A stretch of 33,518 nucleotides of DNA from Paludibacter jiangxiensis. Its GTDB lineage: Bacteria; Bacteroidota; Bacteroidia; Bacteroidales; Paludibacteraceae. Positions 24,381 through 33,518 of this stretch are shown in pieces. The first letter of the stretch is position 1. Each line of letters begins with the position of its first letter. Location of the stretch: positions 1-33,518 of the forward strand of contig CAMBSB010000038.1 of assembly GCA_945870155.1 (NCBI GenBank), read 5' to 3'. The notes beneath the pieces are model-generated. The model did not search any database and was not told where the DNA came from. It worked only from the letters and a program-made list of their open reading frames with translations. A program made the translations under genes and the position numbers.

Positions 24381-27353
24381 TTAGAATTTTACATTAAGGC
24401 CTATATGATATGATTTTGTAACAGGATAACCCTCCATTACTTCGGGGTCGAAATATTTAATGTGATCGAGTGTAAGCAGGTTCATGCCTCTCAAATAAAT
24501 ATTTACCTTGTTCAATTTCAATAAACTTACCATGTGCTTCGGCAAGTTATAGCCCAACTCCAACGATCGCAAACGCAAGAAATCGCCATTGCGCAACCAA
24601 TATGAAGAGCTTACAAAATTGTTGGCAGCGTTTTCGATTGATAGCGAGGGGTAATCGGCCGTAGCAGACGTTTCGGATGTCCATGGGTTTTTCACATAAG
24701 TCGATACATTTCTGTCGCCATATAGCGGTGCAATAGAATACATAGCACCTTCACTATCGCTACGCATATTTACTTCGCGACCTATAGCTGCCTGTAAATT
24801 GGCATCAACATAAAATCCGCTGTATTCAAAACCCACATTGAAACCCAACGACAATGTAGGTACAGTGGCATCTTTTCCAATGGCAACGTAGTCGTCAGAA
24901 TTAATTACACCATCATTGTTCATATCTTTATATTTTATACTACCTGGAATTACTTTGCCAAAAGTTTGAACAGGAGCATTATCAATTTCATCCTGACTTT
25001 GGAACAGTCCTTCAGCCACGAGCCCGAAACGTTGTCCAACCGGATTTCCTTGCAAGTATAAATAATCCCATTGGCGGGTAACTTCTTGCATGCGAACTAC
25101 TTCGTTGGCAATATAAGTAGCATTCAAACCGGCATGATACCCCCAATTTGTGAATTTTTTCTCCGTAGAAATGGTAATCTCTAAACCGTTTGATTTTACC
25201 TGACCGTAGTTGGAATAGCCAAAACTATTGCCAAAATAACTTGGAGTCAACGAAGAGCCTGAGTTAAGAATATCATCGCGGAACTCATGAAAATAAGTCA
25301 GATTTACATCTATATCTTTCCACAAAGTAGCATCAACGCCAATGTCGGTTTTATAAGCTTTTTCCCAAGTTAAATATGGATTCCCTAGTTGTTGTTCTGA
25401 CCCATTGGTATTATATAATGTGTTGTATCCAAAGCGTGTTCCTCCAACATTCTGATTACCTACTAAGCCTGTTGATGCTCTAAACTTCAGAAACGAAAGA
25501 GCGGCTATATTTTTCATAAAACTTTCTTCCGAAGCTATCCATGCACCGGATACAGCAGGGAAAAAACCAAATCTTCTTCCTTTCACGAAATTTTCGGTTG
25601 CTCCATATTGTGCTGCTAGGTTTACAATGTACTTATTGTTATATCCGTAGGATAGTTTTCCTGAAACACTTAATCGCCTGTCGGGGAAGTCGGTACTGGT
25701 AACATATTCATCCTGATGAAATAGGATTATAGCACCTACTTTGTTTTTTTCGAATGTTCTGTTGTATTCTGTAAAAACTTCGTAATTATTTGAACGCAAC
25801 TCACTTTCGTTAGTGGTTCCGGTGTTCTGAAGGTTACTATTTGTGCCCAAAATTGTTCCTGTAGAATCAACAACTGCAAAGGTTTTTTTAAAACCATCTG
25901 TTACTGAATAAAAATTATCCAGCGATGCTTTAATGCCAATTTGTAAACCCTGAACCAAATCAGTCAGATCGTATTTTGCTACAATATTTGATTGAAAATA
26001 GCGTCGATGCGTGTCGGTATAACCTTGTTCGTTTAAATAAGCCAACGGATTATTCCGATATGAGTTTGATCCGCCATAAACACCCGGGCTGACATAAACG
26101 GGAGAAACGTTAGGATGAAAACTATACAAATTATTAAAAATGGCATAAGTAGAGGTTGTTGGCGAATTAACACTTTCGAGACGGCCAGCTAAATCAAGTC
26201 GGATATTAAATCTTTTGGTAACATTAACATCGATGTTTGACCTGAAATTGATACGTTGTAAATTCCTGTTCGTACTATATGCAGTTCCTGTTTCGTCGAC
26301 AAATGTATGCTCGGTGTTTTTAAAAATTCCCTCGGCATTCTCTAGGCCTACATTTACATAGTACTTTGCAACTTCGTTTCCACCTCTAAAATCCACAATG
26401 TATTTTTTGAGAGGTGCTTTCTCCCTGATGATTTCGTTTACCCAATCCACATTCGGAAAAAGCTTTTGATCCTGATTCAAACGATAACCCTCTAATTGAG
26501 CATCCGAATACAAGAAAGTAGTTTTTCCATCATTTTTTTGTGCCTGATTATAGAATCGCGCATAATCGTACGAACCATAAAAACGTGGAATACGAGTTGG
26601 CATACCATCGCCCATTTCCACTTTTAAGCCCACTTCTGTTTTGCCGGCTATTCCTCTTTTGGTGGTTACAAGCACTATTCCGTTTGCTCCATCCATACCA
26701 TACAATGCTGTTGAAGCAGCATCTTTGAGTACCGACACTGACTCCACTTCATCAACACTTAGTGTATTCAGTTCACGTTCAAAACCATCCACCAACACCA
26801 TGGGTTTATTATCACCTGTAAAACTATGCTTACCCCTAATGAGCATGGCAGGGTAATCATTTCCTGGCTCGCCATCGGCCTGACTTAAATTCAAACCCGT
26901 TAGTTTTCCATACAAGGCATTACCAAATGCCAAAACCGAGTTGTTCAATAATTTTTGGCTATTGACAGTTGAAATGGATGAACTAACATCGCCCATTGCT
27001 AATGTTTCATAAACAGAAGCAACTTGGGCATAGCGTGACTTAATGGCCAATTTGACCAGTACAGCTGTTTTTGCCTTAATGGTTTGAGTTTTGTAGCCTA
27101 ACTTAGCTACTTTAAGTAAATCGTTCTTTTTTACTTTCATGCTAAACTTGCCAAACTTATTTGTTAGCGTAGTATTGTTATCTATTGTAATAACAGCATT
27201 TTCGATTAAGCTTCCCTGTTGATCTTCAACCACACCATTTACTGTAATATCCTGTGCATTTGCTTTTACAACTATAGTGAATACCAAACCCAGAAGAATT
27301 ACAAGCTTTCTGAATGTATTCAGCTTTCTGTATTTTGAAATTGTCATATTCAT
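24381..27353 (-). CDS. susC: SusC-like TonB-dependent outer membrane transporter (pair 2), divergent TonB-box region
   Basis: This 990-residue protein has a signal peptide (~1-34, ending in KANAQ), a carboxypeptidase-regulatory-like domain (~35-105, with VVEDQQGSLIENAVITIDNN and VAKLGYKTQTIK), a plug (~120-238, with MVLVDGFERE and SVLKDAASTALYGMDGANGI) and a C-terminal barrel ending in GLNVKF. It belongs to the same superfamily as the first SusC but is clearly a different lineage. The usual VVVGYG-type motif before the plug is absent: the region reads ASVYETLAMGDVSSSISTV. Its SusD partner starts 13 bp downstream. It presumably imports a second glycan fragment type, or differently decorated oligosaccharides of the same glycan. 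A start at Met3 is equally possible. Confidence 0.94.
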   Translation of the reverse strand: MNMTISKYRKLNTFRKLVILLGLVFTIVVKANAQDITVNGVVEDQQGSLIENAVITIDNNTTLTNKFGKFSMKVKKNDLLKVAKLGYKTQTIKAKTAVLVKLAIKSRYAQVASVYETLAMGDVSSSISTVNSQKLLNNSVLAFGNALYGKLTGLNLSQADGEPGNDYPAMLIRGKHSFTGDNKPMVLVDGFERELNTLSVDEVESVSVLKDAASTALYGMDGANGIVLVTTKRGIAGKTEVGLKVEMGDGMPTRIPRFYGSYDYARFYNQAQKNDGKTTFLYSDAQLEGYRLNQDQKLFPNVDWVNEIIREKAPLKKYIVDFRGGNEVAKYYVNVGLENAEGIFKNTEHTFVDETGTAYSTNRNLQRINFRSNIDVNVTKRFNIRLDLAGRLESVNSPTTSTYAIFNNLYSFHPNVSPVYVSPGVYGGSNSYRNNPLAYLNEQGYTDTHRRYFQSNIVAKYDLTDLVQGLQIGIKASLDNFYSVTDGFKKTFAVVDSTGTILGTNSNLQNTGTTNESELRSNNYEVFTEYNRTFEKNKVGAIILFHQDEYVTSTDFPDRRLSVSGKLSYGYNNKYIVNLAAQYGATENFVKGRRFGFFPAVSGAWIASEESFMKNIAALSFLKFRASTGLVGNQNVGGTRFGYNTLYNTNGSEQQLGNPYLTWEKAYKTDIGVDATLWKDIDVNLTYFHEFRDDILNSGSSLTPSYFGNSFGYSNYGQVKSNGLEITISTEKKFTNWGYHAGLNATYIANEVVRMQEVTRQWDYLYLQGNPVGQRFGLVAEGLFQSQDEIDNAPVQTFGKVIPGSIKYKDMNNDGVINSDDYVAIGKDATVPTLSLGFNVGFEYSGFYVDANLQAAIGREVNMRSDSEGAMYSIAPLYGDRNVSTYVKNPWTSETSATADYPSLSIENAANNFVSSSYWLRNGDFLRLRSLELGYNLPKHMVSLLKLNKVNIYLRGMNLLTLDHIKYFDPEVMEGYPVTKSYHIGLNVKF

Positions 27354-27386
27354 AATATTTTATTTTTTCCTTCGTATAAATTTGTT

Positions 27387-29339
27387 TTACCAGCCCGGGT
27401 TTTGAATTAAGCCATAAGCTTTGTTCACCTCTTGTGTAGGAAAAGGATTCATATACCAATGGTTATACCAAACGCGGGTGTTATAATATGACTTTTCGTA
27501 AGTAATTTTATAAGGCCATGGACTGTTTGTTTTTGCAAACCACTTTTTAATTTCAACTTTATAAATAGCAACCGGAATTAATTTTTCGGATTGCAATGTG
27601 CGACGTAAATCGAACCAACGTTGGTCTTCGTAGAAAAGCTCAATATTCCGTTCGTGTGCAATAGTCTCACGCATTTCCAATTGCGATTGACCGACAACAA
27701 CCGGCGGCATACCCGACCGTGCTCTGATAAGATTCAAATCAGATTCAACCTGTGCCTGCCCTCCACCATATTCGTTGAGCGCCTCGGCACGTATCAAGTA
27801 AAGCTCCGCTAAACGCATATAAATATTAATTGGGTTCATAGTGCTTTCTCTAAATTCATAACCACGACTAAACTTACGCACATAATGAAGTACTGTTGTA
27901 CGCTGTTTTCCGAAGGAAAACGTGCCATGTAAATTGGGGTATATTGCACCTCCGGAGCTTGTATTAACCCATGCATCAGCCATATCAACAAAAGGCTGCG
28001 TACCATAATCGGCAACACCATTGTAGGCTATTGATGCATAGAAACGAGGATCTAAACCTTCGTAAGCTTTACGAGCTACAGCAGCAACTAACTTACCTCC
28101 ATCGTTTGCCGAAGTGCCGGATGGTATCGTTGGCACATCCAAGCTTATTTTGTTGTCCCACGTCTTATAATGTCCCGACACTGTTGTATCTTTCTCATAT
28201 CTTGCAATTTGATTGAGTGGAACAAGATTTGGAGCATAGCCATAAGGATTAGCCAAGCCACGCAAAATTGTGTAATACTGCCAATTAAGTCCATTTGGAG
28301 ATTGCAACACACCCCAAATCGACTCTGTATTTCCTTTGTTGGGATAATAAATATTGGCAGCGGTGTAGTTCATTCCATTCTTTTGATTGGCAGAATTATT
28401 TATAATTGCATATCCTTTTGAATTACAATAGTCAATAGCAGCTGTGGCTGCATCGGCTGCTTTTTTCCAACGTTCTTTGCTGTAATTCATAAAACATATC
28501 AAATTGGAGTTAGCACCCAATTCTTTCGAATAAGGATTATCGGTATTGAATAGCGGACTTGCAGCATAGAGTTCTACCTTGGCTTTCAAACCGTAAGCCA
28601 ACGCCATAGGAAAACGGCCATATTCTGTCGATTCGGTTACTTTAGCCGGTAAAATACCCTCGTAATTAGTCATTACATCGTCCAAAAGACCATTAATAAA
28701 CTCATAGGTCTGCTGTAAAGTGGCTCTTCCTTTCTTAAAAGTGGTAAAATCATCGGCTGCCACATATTCTCTAGTCAAAATAGGCACACCGCCATATCGT
28801 TTCCACATTTCAAAATAAACCAAAGCAACCATCAGTTTTGCTTCTGCTTTTATTCTTTCCTTCTGAATTTTTGGTTCGATATTCTGATTTGTTGGGAAAG
28901 TTGCATCAGGAACCCTATCGATATTATTAAGAATAATATAGGCTTTTCGAATGGTTCTCCATTTTACGGCATAATCATCCTCTCCTTTGAAATCGCTGCT
29001 CCACGAAGCACAGGTGGATGCTTCCACATTGCCCGTATAATAACGTTGAACCTGATAACCCTGCTGTACATCAAATGATTGACCCTCATCGGTCAAAGCA
29101 CTCGCAAACGTTCCACCACCCATTCGGGTTCCCCAAGTGCCAAATGCACGGGTGTCGAAATTCAGTGGTATGGGATAACTATACATATCGGCAAGCAAGC
29201 GCTCAGCATTACTATATTTCGAAAAGACCGAATCAATATTAAAGTTAGCCACAGGCGGAAACTCCATAAAGTCGCTGCAGGAACTGAACGTTAAAGTTAA
29301 TAATGCAATTATTTGTACACTTATGTTTTTCATTTTCAT
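27387..29339 (-). CDS. susD: SusD/RagB-family surface glycan-binding lipoprotein (pair 1)
   Basis: This 650-residue protein starts with a lipoprotein signal ending in LTFSSC (Cys ~21), followed by SDFMEFPP, so it is lipidated and probably surface-exposed. The SusD hallmarks are visible: a long N-terminal helical region with VYFEMWKRYGGVPIL (~175-190), ALAYGLKAKVELYAASPLF in the central TPR-like part, and the C-terminal block with RLAELYLIRAEALNEYGG, then RNIELFYEDQRWFDLRR and the terminal GLIQNPGW. Known role: the lid and glycan-binding partner of the adjacent SusC. It lies 16 bp after susC 1 and 33 bp before the second susC, consistent with one operon. At 650 residues it is longer than the classic ~550-residue SusD. 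Binding specificity is not deducible. Confidence 0.95.
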   Translation of the reverse strand: MKMKNISVQIIALLTLTFSSCSDFMEFPPVANFNIDSVFSKYSNAERLLADMYSYPIPLNFDTRAFGTWGTRMGGGTFASALTDEGQSFDVQQGYQVQRYYTGNVEASTCASWSSDFKGEDDYAVKWRTIRKAYIILNNIDRVPDATFPTNQNIEPKIQKERIKAEAKLMVALVYFEMWKRYGGVPILTREYVAADDFTTFKKGRATLQQTYEFINGLLDDVMTNYEGILPAKVTESTEYGRFPMALAYGLKAKVELYAASPLFNTDNPYSKELGANSNLICFMNYSKERWKKAADAATAAIDYCNSKGYAIINNSANQKNGMNYTAANIYYPNKGNTESIWGVLQSPNGLNWQYYTILRGLANPYGYAPNLVPLNQIARYEKDTTVSGHYKTWDNKISLDVPTIPSGTSANDGGKLVAAVARKAYEGLDPRFYASIAYNGVADYGTQPFVDMADAWVNTSSGGAIYPNLHGTFSFGKQRTTVLHYVRKFSRGYEFRESTMNPINIYMRLAELYLIRAEALNEYGGGQAQVESDLNLIRARSGMPPVVVGQSQLEMRETIAHERNIELFYEDQRWFDLRRTLQSEKLIPVAIYKVEIKKWFAKTNSPWPYKITYEKSYYNTRVWYNHWYMNPFPTQEVNKAYGLIQNPGW

Positions 29340-29355
29340 TAAATTATTTATAAGA

Positions 29356-32300
29356 TTAAAAATCTACCTTCACACCAACATTATAAACTTTCAATTGGGG
29401 GTATTTCCAGCTATCAGCCATATTACCTTCGGGGTCAATTACTTTCAATTTATCCCAAGTAAATAAATTTTGCCCGTTGGCATAAACCCGCAAACCATTT
29501 ATTCCCAGCACTTTTTTCAATATCGCCTGTTTAAACCGATAGGATAATTCTACATTACGCAATCGAAGATACGAACCATCTCTCATCCACATGGTGGAAG
29601 GCAGATAATCGTTTGGATTGGCATAATTCAACGTTAAGCGAGGGCGAATTGCGTTTTCTATATTATCAGGCGCCCATCTTTCGTCTACCGCAAATTCCAT
29701 CATACCACCATTTACATCAAAGGGCTTTTGAAATTTACCCGACATAATTTTTGTGGTATTGGTAGCGCCCTGAAATAATACAGATAAATCGAAACCTTTA
29801 TAAGATGCCCCAAAATTGAACCCGTAATTAACTTCAGGAAATTCCGGATTGTCCAATGGAACCATATCTTTAACCGTGATGACACCATCGCCATTTACAT
29901 CTACATATCGTGCATTACCAATACCCGGATTTCCAATTACGGGGCCTCTCGCAACCTCATCGGCACTATTAAAGAAACCATCGGCCACTAAACCGAAATT
30001 TTCTCCAATTCTTCGTCCGGTAGTCCACAATTGAGGATTCAAAGGGTCTTTTACTTCGTCGCGTTCAATCCACTTGTTACGCGCAAAGGAATAATTACCA
30101 CCAATGTAGTACGAAAAATTACCAAAATCCTGACGCCATTTGCTTTCGAGCTCAAATCCATGATTTTTAACCTGACCAATATTATAATAATCGGTTGTAC
30201 CTTGCATTACTACATGTATAGGAATGGAGTTTACATTCATTAAAATGCCTTTTCTGTCACTTCTAAACACATCGGCATTTAATGTGAATTTGCTTTTGAA
30301 CATAGACAATTCAACGCCAAGATTTTGTTTGGTTGCCGTTTCCCAGGTTACTGTACTATTACCTGTTTTATCTTCGCGGTAACCGGTTTTTGTGGTTTGA
30401 GTTAAATCGCCAAACATGGCACCACCGCCCGAAATATAACCGCTACTCAAGTATAAAAATCGAGAATTTTGTGTTCCATCATTTCCCACAATACCATGTG
30501 AAGCTCTGATTTTCAGTTTGTCTAAAATTTTATCGCTTACTATGTTTTTAATAAATTGCTCTTCAGCCACATTCCAACCTGCCGAAACAGCAGGAAACCA
30601 GGCAAAACGTTTGTCGGCAGGGAAAGCCTCTGAACCATTATAACCCATGTTAAATTCAACCAGGTATTTCGATCTATAATCGTAAGTCAACCTATTAACA
30701 ATACCATTGTATGTTACCGGTATATAATGATACACATCTTTTGATGCATCGGTCGCATACCATTTTTTATCAAGCGTGGCTAAAATTATTCCACCAATAT
30801 TGTGGTCGCCAAACGAACGTTTATATTCCAAAGCACCCTCGGCATGAATTTTTCGGTTGCCTCCAAAGTCGCTTGAAGGGTTCGTAGCTAAGTATTTTTC
30901 ACCCGAAGGTTGTAGTTGTCTTACTACATCACCAATGGCATTGGGCAAATAATCAACCCTGTATGTTATATAGCCTTGTCCTTGAGTTACCTTGTTTTCA
31001 TAATAACTATCGTACGAAACCAGTCCGCGTGCCAACAAGCCTTTGGTTACAAAGTCGAGCTTTTGTTTAAAATTCAAGGTGAGTGCAATAGTATTCGCAT
31101 TTTTTTGCGACAAACTTGTTCCTACAGCCGACATCAATGGGCTTCCTGCAAAGTTTATGGTGCTGGTCACAATTTTATCATCGTAAATAATTGGATAACT
31201 GATAGGTGTTGACGATATTAATGTCGTCCAATTAAAACCCGGATCATTTGTTTTTGATATGATACCACTTATCATTACGCCAATTTCTGTTGTGGGTGTT
31301 ACATCAATGTCAATGTTTGATCTTAAATTAAAACGGTCGTATCTATAATTGTTATTCAACGAACGGTCTAATTGTTTTGAATAATCGCGCATCAAACCAT
31401 CTTGTGTTAAGTAACCTACCGAAGTATAGTATTTCGCAAGTTTTGTTCCGCCACTTATGGTAACATTATGTTGTTGTTGCAATGCATTGGATTTGAGCAT
31501 TAAATCAAACCAATCATTGTTAGGATATTCGAGCATATTTTCTTTGTCGGCATATTTTTTAATATCCTCCTCGGTAAATCGCGGAATTGCTGAAGGCACA
31601 TCGTTTAATTGTGCTTCATTGTACATTCTTAAAAATGTTTCAGCACCAATCATTTTAGGAATACGGGTAGGTTGCTGCACCGAGAAATTGGAAGTTATAC
31701 TTACTTTTGCCGGACCGACTTCGCCTTTTTTAGTCGTTACAATTATTACTCCATTGGCACCACGCACACCAAAAACAGCAGTGGAAGCAGCATCTTTTAG
31801 TACAGATACGCTTTCAATTTCATTGGGGTCAAGTTGCGTAAAATCACGCTCTACCCCATCTACCAATATCAAAGGGTTCGAACCATTTACAGTTTCGATA
31901 CCACGAATTCTCATCGTTATTCCATCAGCACCAGGCTGTCCGCTACTTTGATAAGTGGTTAACCCCGGAGTACGACCTATCAAGGCTGTAGCAATGTTTG
32001 CAGTAGGTGTTTTTAATAAGTCTTTGGAACTTACCGAAACTACTGAACCTGTCATTGTTGCTTTCTTTTGGGAGCCATAGCCAACAACAACAATTTCAGA
32101 TATCATTTTTGCATCCTCTTTCAGTTGAATATTTAAGCTGCGTTTTGCCCCAACTTTAACCTCAACAGATTGATAACCAATGTATGAAAAAGTAACAGTC
32201 GAATTTTCGACAGGTACCGAAATTGTAAACTCTCCATTAATATCTGTAATTGAGCCGGTACTTGACTTATCAACTACTACATTCACACCAATTAATGGTT

Positions 32301-32427
32301 CAAGTTTTTCATCTGTTATTTTTCCTTTGATGATTATACCCTTTTGAGCAGATACAATCAGTGGCAACAGCAATACTAGCGAAATAAGAAACGCTCTAAT
32401 GCCATAATTTTTAATTGATTTTTTCAT
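29356..32427 (-). CDS. susC: SusC/RagA-family TonB-linked outer membrane transporter (pair 1)
   Basis: This 1023-residue protein has the full SusC layout. Residues 1-28 are a signal peptide ending in VSAQ. Residues ~31-105 form a carboxypeptidase-regulatory-like beta-sandwich (GKITDEKLEPLIGVNV, then the SYIGYQSVEV signature). A TonB-box region, SEIVVVGYGSQKK, follows at ~110-122. The plug spans ~125-235 with LILVDGVERD and SVLKDAASTAVFGVRGANGV. The rest is a beta-barrel ending in an aromatic residue (VGVKVDF). Known role: TonB-driven import of oligosaccharides through a barrel lidded by its SusD partner. The susD partner begins 16 bp downstream, and the oxidoreductase ends 31 bp upstream. Length and motifs are normal for the family. 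The substrate cannot be read from the sequence. Confidence 0.96.
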   Translation of the reverse strand: MKKSIKNYGIRAFLISLVLLLPLIVSAQKGIIIKGKITDEKLEPLIGVNVVVDKSSTGSITDINGEFTISVPVENSTVTFSYIGYQSVEVKVGAKRSLNIQLKEDAKMISEIVVVGYGSQKKATMTGSVVSVSSKDLLKTPTANIATALIGRTPGLTTYQSSGQPGADGITMRIRGIETVNGSNPLILVDGVERDFTQLDPNEIESVSVLKDAASTAVFGVRGANGVIIVTTKKGEVGPAKVSITSNFSVQQPTRIPKMIGAETFLRMYNEAQLNDVPSAIPRFTEEDIKKYADKENMLEYPNNDWFDLMLKSNALQQQHNVTISGGTKLAKYYTSVGYLTQDGLMRDYSKQLDRSLNNNYRYDRFNLRSNIDIDVTPTTEIGVMISGIISKTNDPGFNWTTLISSTPISYPIIYDDKIVTSTINFAGSPLMSAVGTSLSQKNANTIALTLNFKQKLDFVTKGLLARGLVSYDSYYENKVTQGQGYITYRVDYLPNAIGDVVRQLQPSGEKYLATNPSSDFGGNRKIHAEGALEYKRSFGDHNIGGIILATLDKKWYATDASKDVYHYIPVTYNGIVNRLTYDYRSKYLVEFNMGYNGSEAFPADKRFAWFPAVSAGWNVAEEQFIKNIVSDKILDKLKIRASHGIVGNDGTQNSRFLYLSSGYISGGGAMFGDLTQTTKTGYREDKTGNSTVTWETATKQNLGVELSMFKSKFTLNADVFRSDRKGILMNVNSIPIHVVMQGTTDYYNIGQVKNHGFELESKWRQDFGNFSYYIGGNYSFARNKWIERDEVKDPLNPQLWTTGRRIGENFGLVADGFFNSADEVARGPVIGNPGIGNARYVDVNGDGVITVKDMVPLDNPEFPEVNYGFNFGASYKGFDLSVLFQGATNTTKIMSGKFQKPFDVNGGMMEFAVDERWAPDNIENAIRPRLTLNYANPNDYLPSTMWMRDGSYLRLRNVELSYRFKQAILKKVLGINGLRVYANGQNLFTWDKLKVIDPEGNMADSWKYPQLKVYNVGVKVDF

Positions 32428-32458
32428 TCAATTTTATATAAAAGGTTATTGAAATTAG

Positions 32459-33518
32459 TTACATAATAATTAGTCCAAATAAACTTGCAGGGGTCTGCTC
32501 ACTTGGATGTTTAAATCGTAAAGTCAATGCTTTTGTTTTAATTGTATCTTTCAACACAATACTATTCACCGTTTGGTGATTTGTGGTAGTGCTATAAATT
32601 ATATTTTCAGTATCATCTAAAATTTCATATTCCTTCACGCAAAACGGCATAGCCGAATCGAAGTGTCCCATTTGCACATTTTCCATTGCATGGTCGAAGT
32701 CGGTATCAAAAAACAAGCGAATTTCACTTATGCTTTGATACTCATCCCAGCTAAGCGTTAAAGTTGGATTTTCATCTTCAAAACTGGCTACCCAAGCATT
32801 GGTGCCAACTACCGGACGGAGTAACTCCGTTTTGAGGTTGCTCATTTCAAAAGCCTCTAAGGTAGGTGTAAACTTTAATGCAAAATTTTTACCTTTTGGT
32901 CGACGCAATGGGCACCAAAGTTCAAATTTCTCCACACCAATATTATCCGGCGGAACCTGAATACCATAGTTAGAAACAGCAGGGTTTTGATAGTTAAACA
33001 CCGACATTAGTCCTGTTATCAACTGGTCGCTTTCGGCAATTTCGATAAGCTCATTTTTCATGAAACAAATAAAATAGTAGCCACGCTCCACACCAAGAAG
33101 ACTAAAATCTATATCAACATGCTGTGTGCCTTCATCTATATTATATTCGTCTTTAAATAAAATAACATCCGGGGTAAAATTCTCCTTTTTTATAGAAGTA
33201 CGAATCTCTACCTTCAAGGTAGTTGCTTCTTTGCATTTTACTTCTACCTGTATAATTTGCACCCGTCCCTTTAAAGGTAAAAGCATTGCAGCCGGATAAT
33301 CGAGTTTAAAATAATTATTATTTGGTTTCAGTTGGCTTATTGATAATTCGCTAGACACACTAATGGAAGCATTTTTTATTAAACCTCCAAATTCGTTCAG
33401 TTTTATTTCGGGTAAGTATTGCCCTGTAGCAATTAGTTTACGCTGTAAGTCTTTGATTTTTGCTGGTTGAATATAATCTACCGGTTTTTGATTTTTAGCA
33501 ATACACAATGCTGCTGCC
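32459..33518 (-). CDS. FAD-dependent oxidoreductase, C-terminal part (5' end cut by window edge)
   Basis: The frame is open to the right edge of the window, so the gene starts outside it. The first visible residues read AAALCIAKNQKPVDY, followed by a KIKDLQRKLIATGQYLP stretch. This is the conserved end of the FAD-binding domain in PF12831-type oxidoreductases of PULs (an AAALC helix, then a helix ending in a GxYLP-like motif). The remaining ~310 residues are beta-rich and have no motif I can name. The TTG that could be taken as a start at 33508 is an internal Leu codon, because the frame continues upstream of it. The Rossmann nucleotide-binding end is not visible, so the cofactor is inferred from family resemblance. 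The substrate is unknown; such genes are common in Bacteroidota and Planctomycetota glycan loci. The stop lies only 31 bp before the first susC, which suggests a shared transcript. Confidence 0.72.
   Translation of the reverse strand, partial: AAALCIAKNQKPVDYIQPAKIKDLQRKLIATGQYLPEIKLNEFGGLIKNASISVSSELSISQLKPNNNYFKLDYPAAMLLPLKGRVQIIQVEVKCKEATTLKVEIRTSIKKENFTPDVILFKDEYNIDEGTQHVDIDFSLLGVERGYYFICFMKNELIEIAESDQLITGLMSVFNYQNPAVSNYGIQVPPDNIGVEKFELWCPLRRPKGKNFALKFTPTLEAFEMSNLKTELLRPVVGTNAWVASFEDENPTLTLSWDEYQSISEIRLFFDTDFDHAMENVQMGHFDSAMPFCVKEYEILDDTENIIYSTTTNHQTVNSIVLKDTIKTKALTLRFKHPSEQTPASLFGLIIM

Noticed and set aside
31457-31951. Plus-strand 164-codon ORF with hydrophobic stretch
   Set aside because: It is antisense to the plug region of the first SusC; the coding frame there is unmistakable.
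33506-33508. TTG as start codon of the rightmost gene
   Set aside because: The frame continues upstream with AAA codons (Ala-Ala-Ala) matching the conserved AAALC motif, so the gene is simply cut by the window edge.
1-33518. CRISPR array, tRNA, rRNA, integrase or phage genes
   Set aside because: No regular repeat-spacer pattern, no cloverleaf-like sequence in the gaps, and no such protein families were seen.

Overview
The window looks like chromosomal DNA of a saccharolytic Bacteroidota, most likely Bacteroidales-like or a marine/environmental relative. The reasons are paired SusC/SusD genes, SPII lipoproteins, AT-rich sequence, TAnnTTTG-type promoter candidates and at least four proteins with C-terminal type IX secretion (T9SS type A) sorting domains. 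T9SS cargo argues against a typical gut Bacteroides. The genus cannot be fixed from the sequence alone.

Every real gene lies on the minus strand, so transcription runs from right to left. The whole window is one strand-coherent polysaccharide utilization locus (PUL). In order of transcription: (i) the C-terminal part of an FAD-dependent oxidoreductase, cut by the right edge (32459-33518); (ii) a transport block of two tandem SusC/SusD pairs (29356-32427 with 27387-29339, then 24381-27353 with 22571-24367), a small DUF1735-like lipoprotein (21917-22549) and a T9SS-secreted beta-helix protein (20047-21789), closed by a strong intrinsic terminator hairpin (19991-20026); (iii) a glycosidase block of a GH9-like enzyme with discoidin and Ig-like N-terminal domains, two large T9SS-secreted GH16 enzymes, a GH43-like beta-propeller enzyme, an 880-residue T9SS-secreted GH29-like enzyme and a classical GH29 alpha-L-fucosidase; (iv) a 658-bp gap without a recognisable gene; (v) a final block with a DUF5703/GH95-like enzyme, a GH2 beta-glycosidase and a GH31 enzyme that breaks off near the left edge, apparently at a foreign junction.

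Inferred division of labour: the T9SS cargo (two GH16, GH29-like, beta-helix) would act at the cell surface, the SusCD pairs would import oligosaccharides, and the enzymes with only a type I signal peptide (GH9-like, GH43-like, GH29, DUF5703, GH2, GH31) would finish degradation in the periplasm. The set (GH16/GH9 backbone cleavage, GH2 galactosidase, GH29 fucosidase, PA14-type GH31 xylosidase-like, GH43-like) would suit a fucosylated, galactosylated glycan such as fucogalactoxyloglucan. A red-algal galactan is the main alternative, although no sulfatase is present. No regulator (HTCS, ECF sigma/anti-sigma, SusR) lies in the window.

The most unusual things seen are a discoidin-like domain inserted in the GH16 fold of the 13077-15089 protein with its strands apparently in circularly permuted order; a recently shared C-terminal binding module plus sorting domain between the two GH16 proteins; a second SusC without a recognisable TonB box; and the truncated GH31 with a promoter-like sequence just beyond the break.
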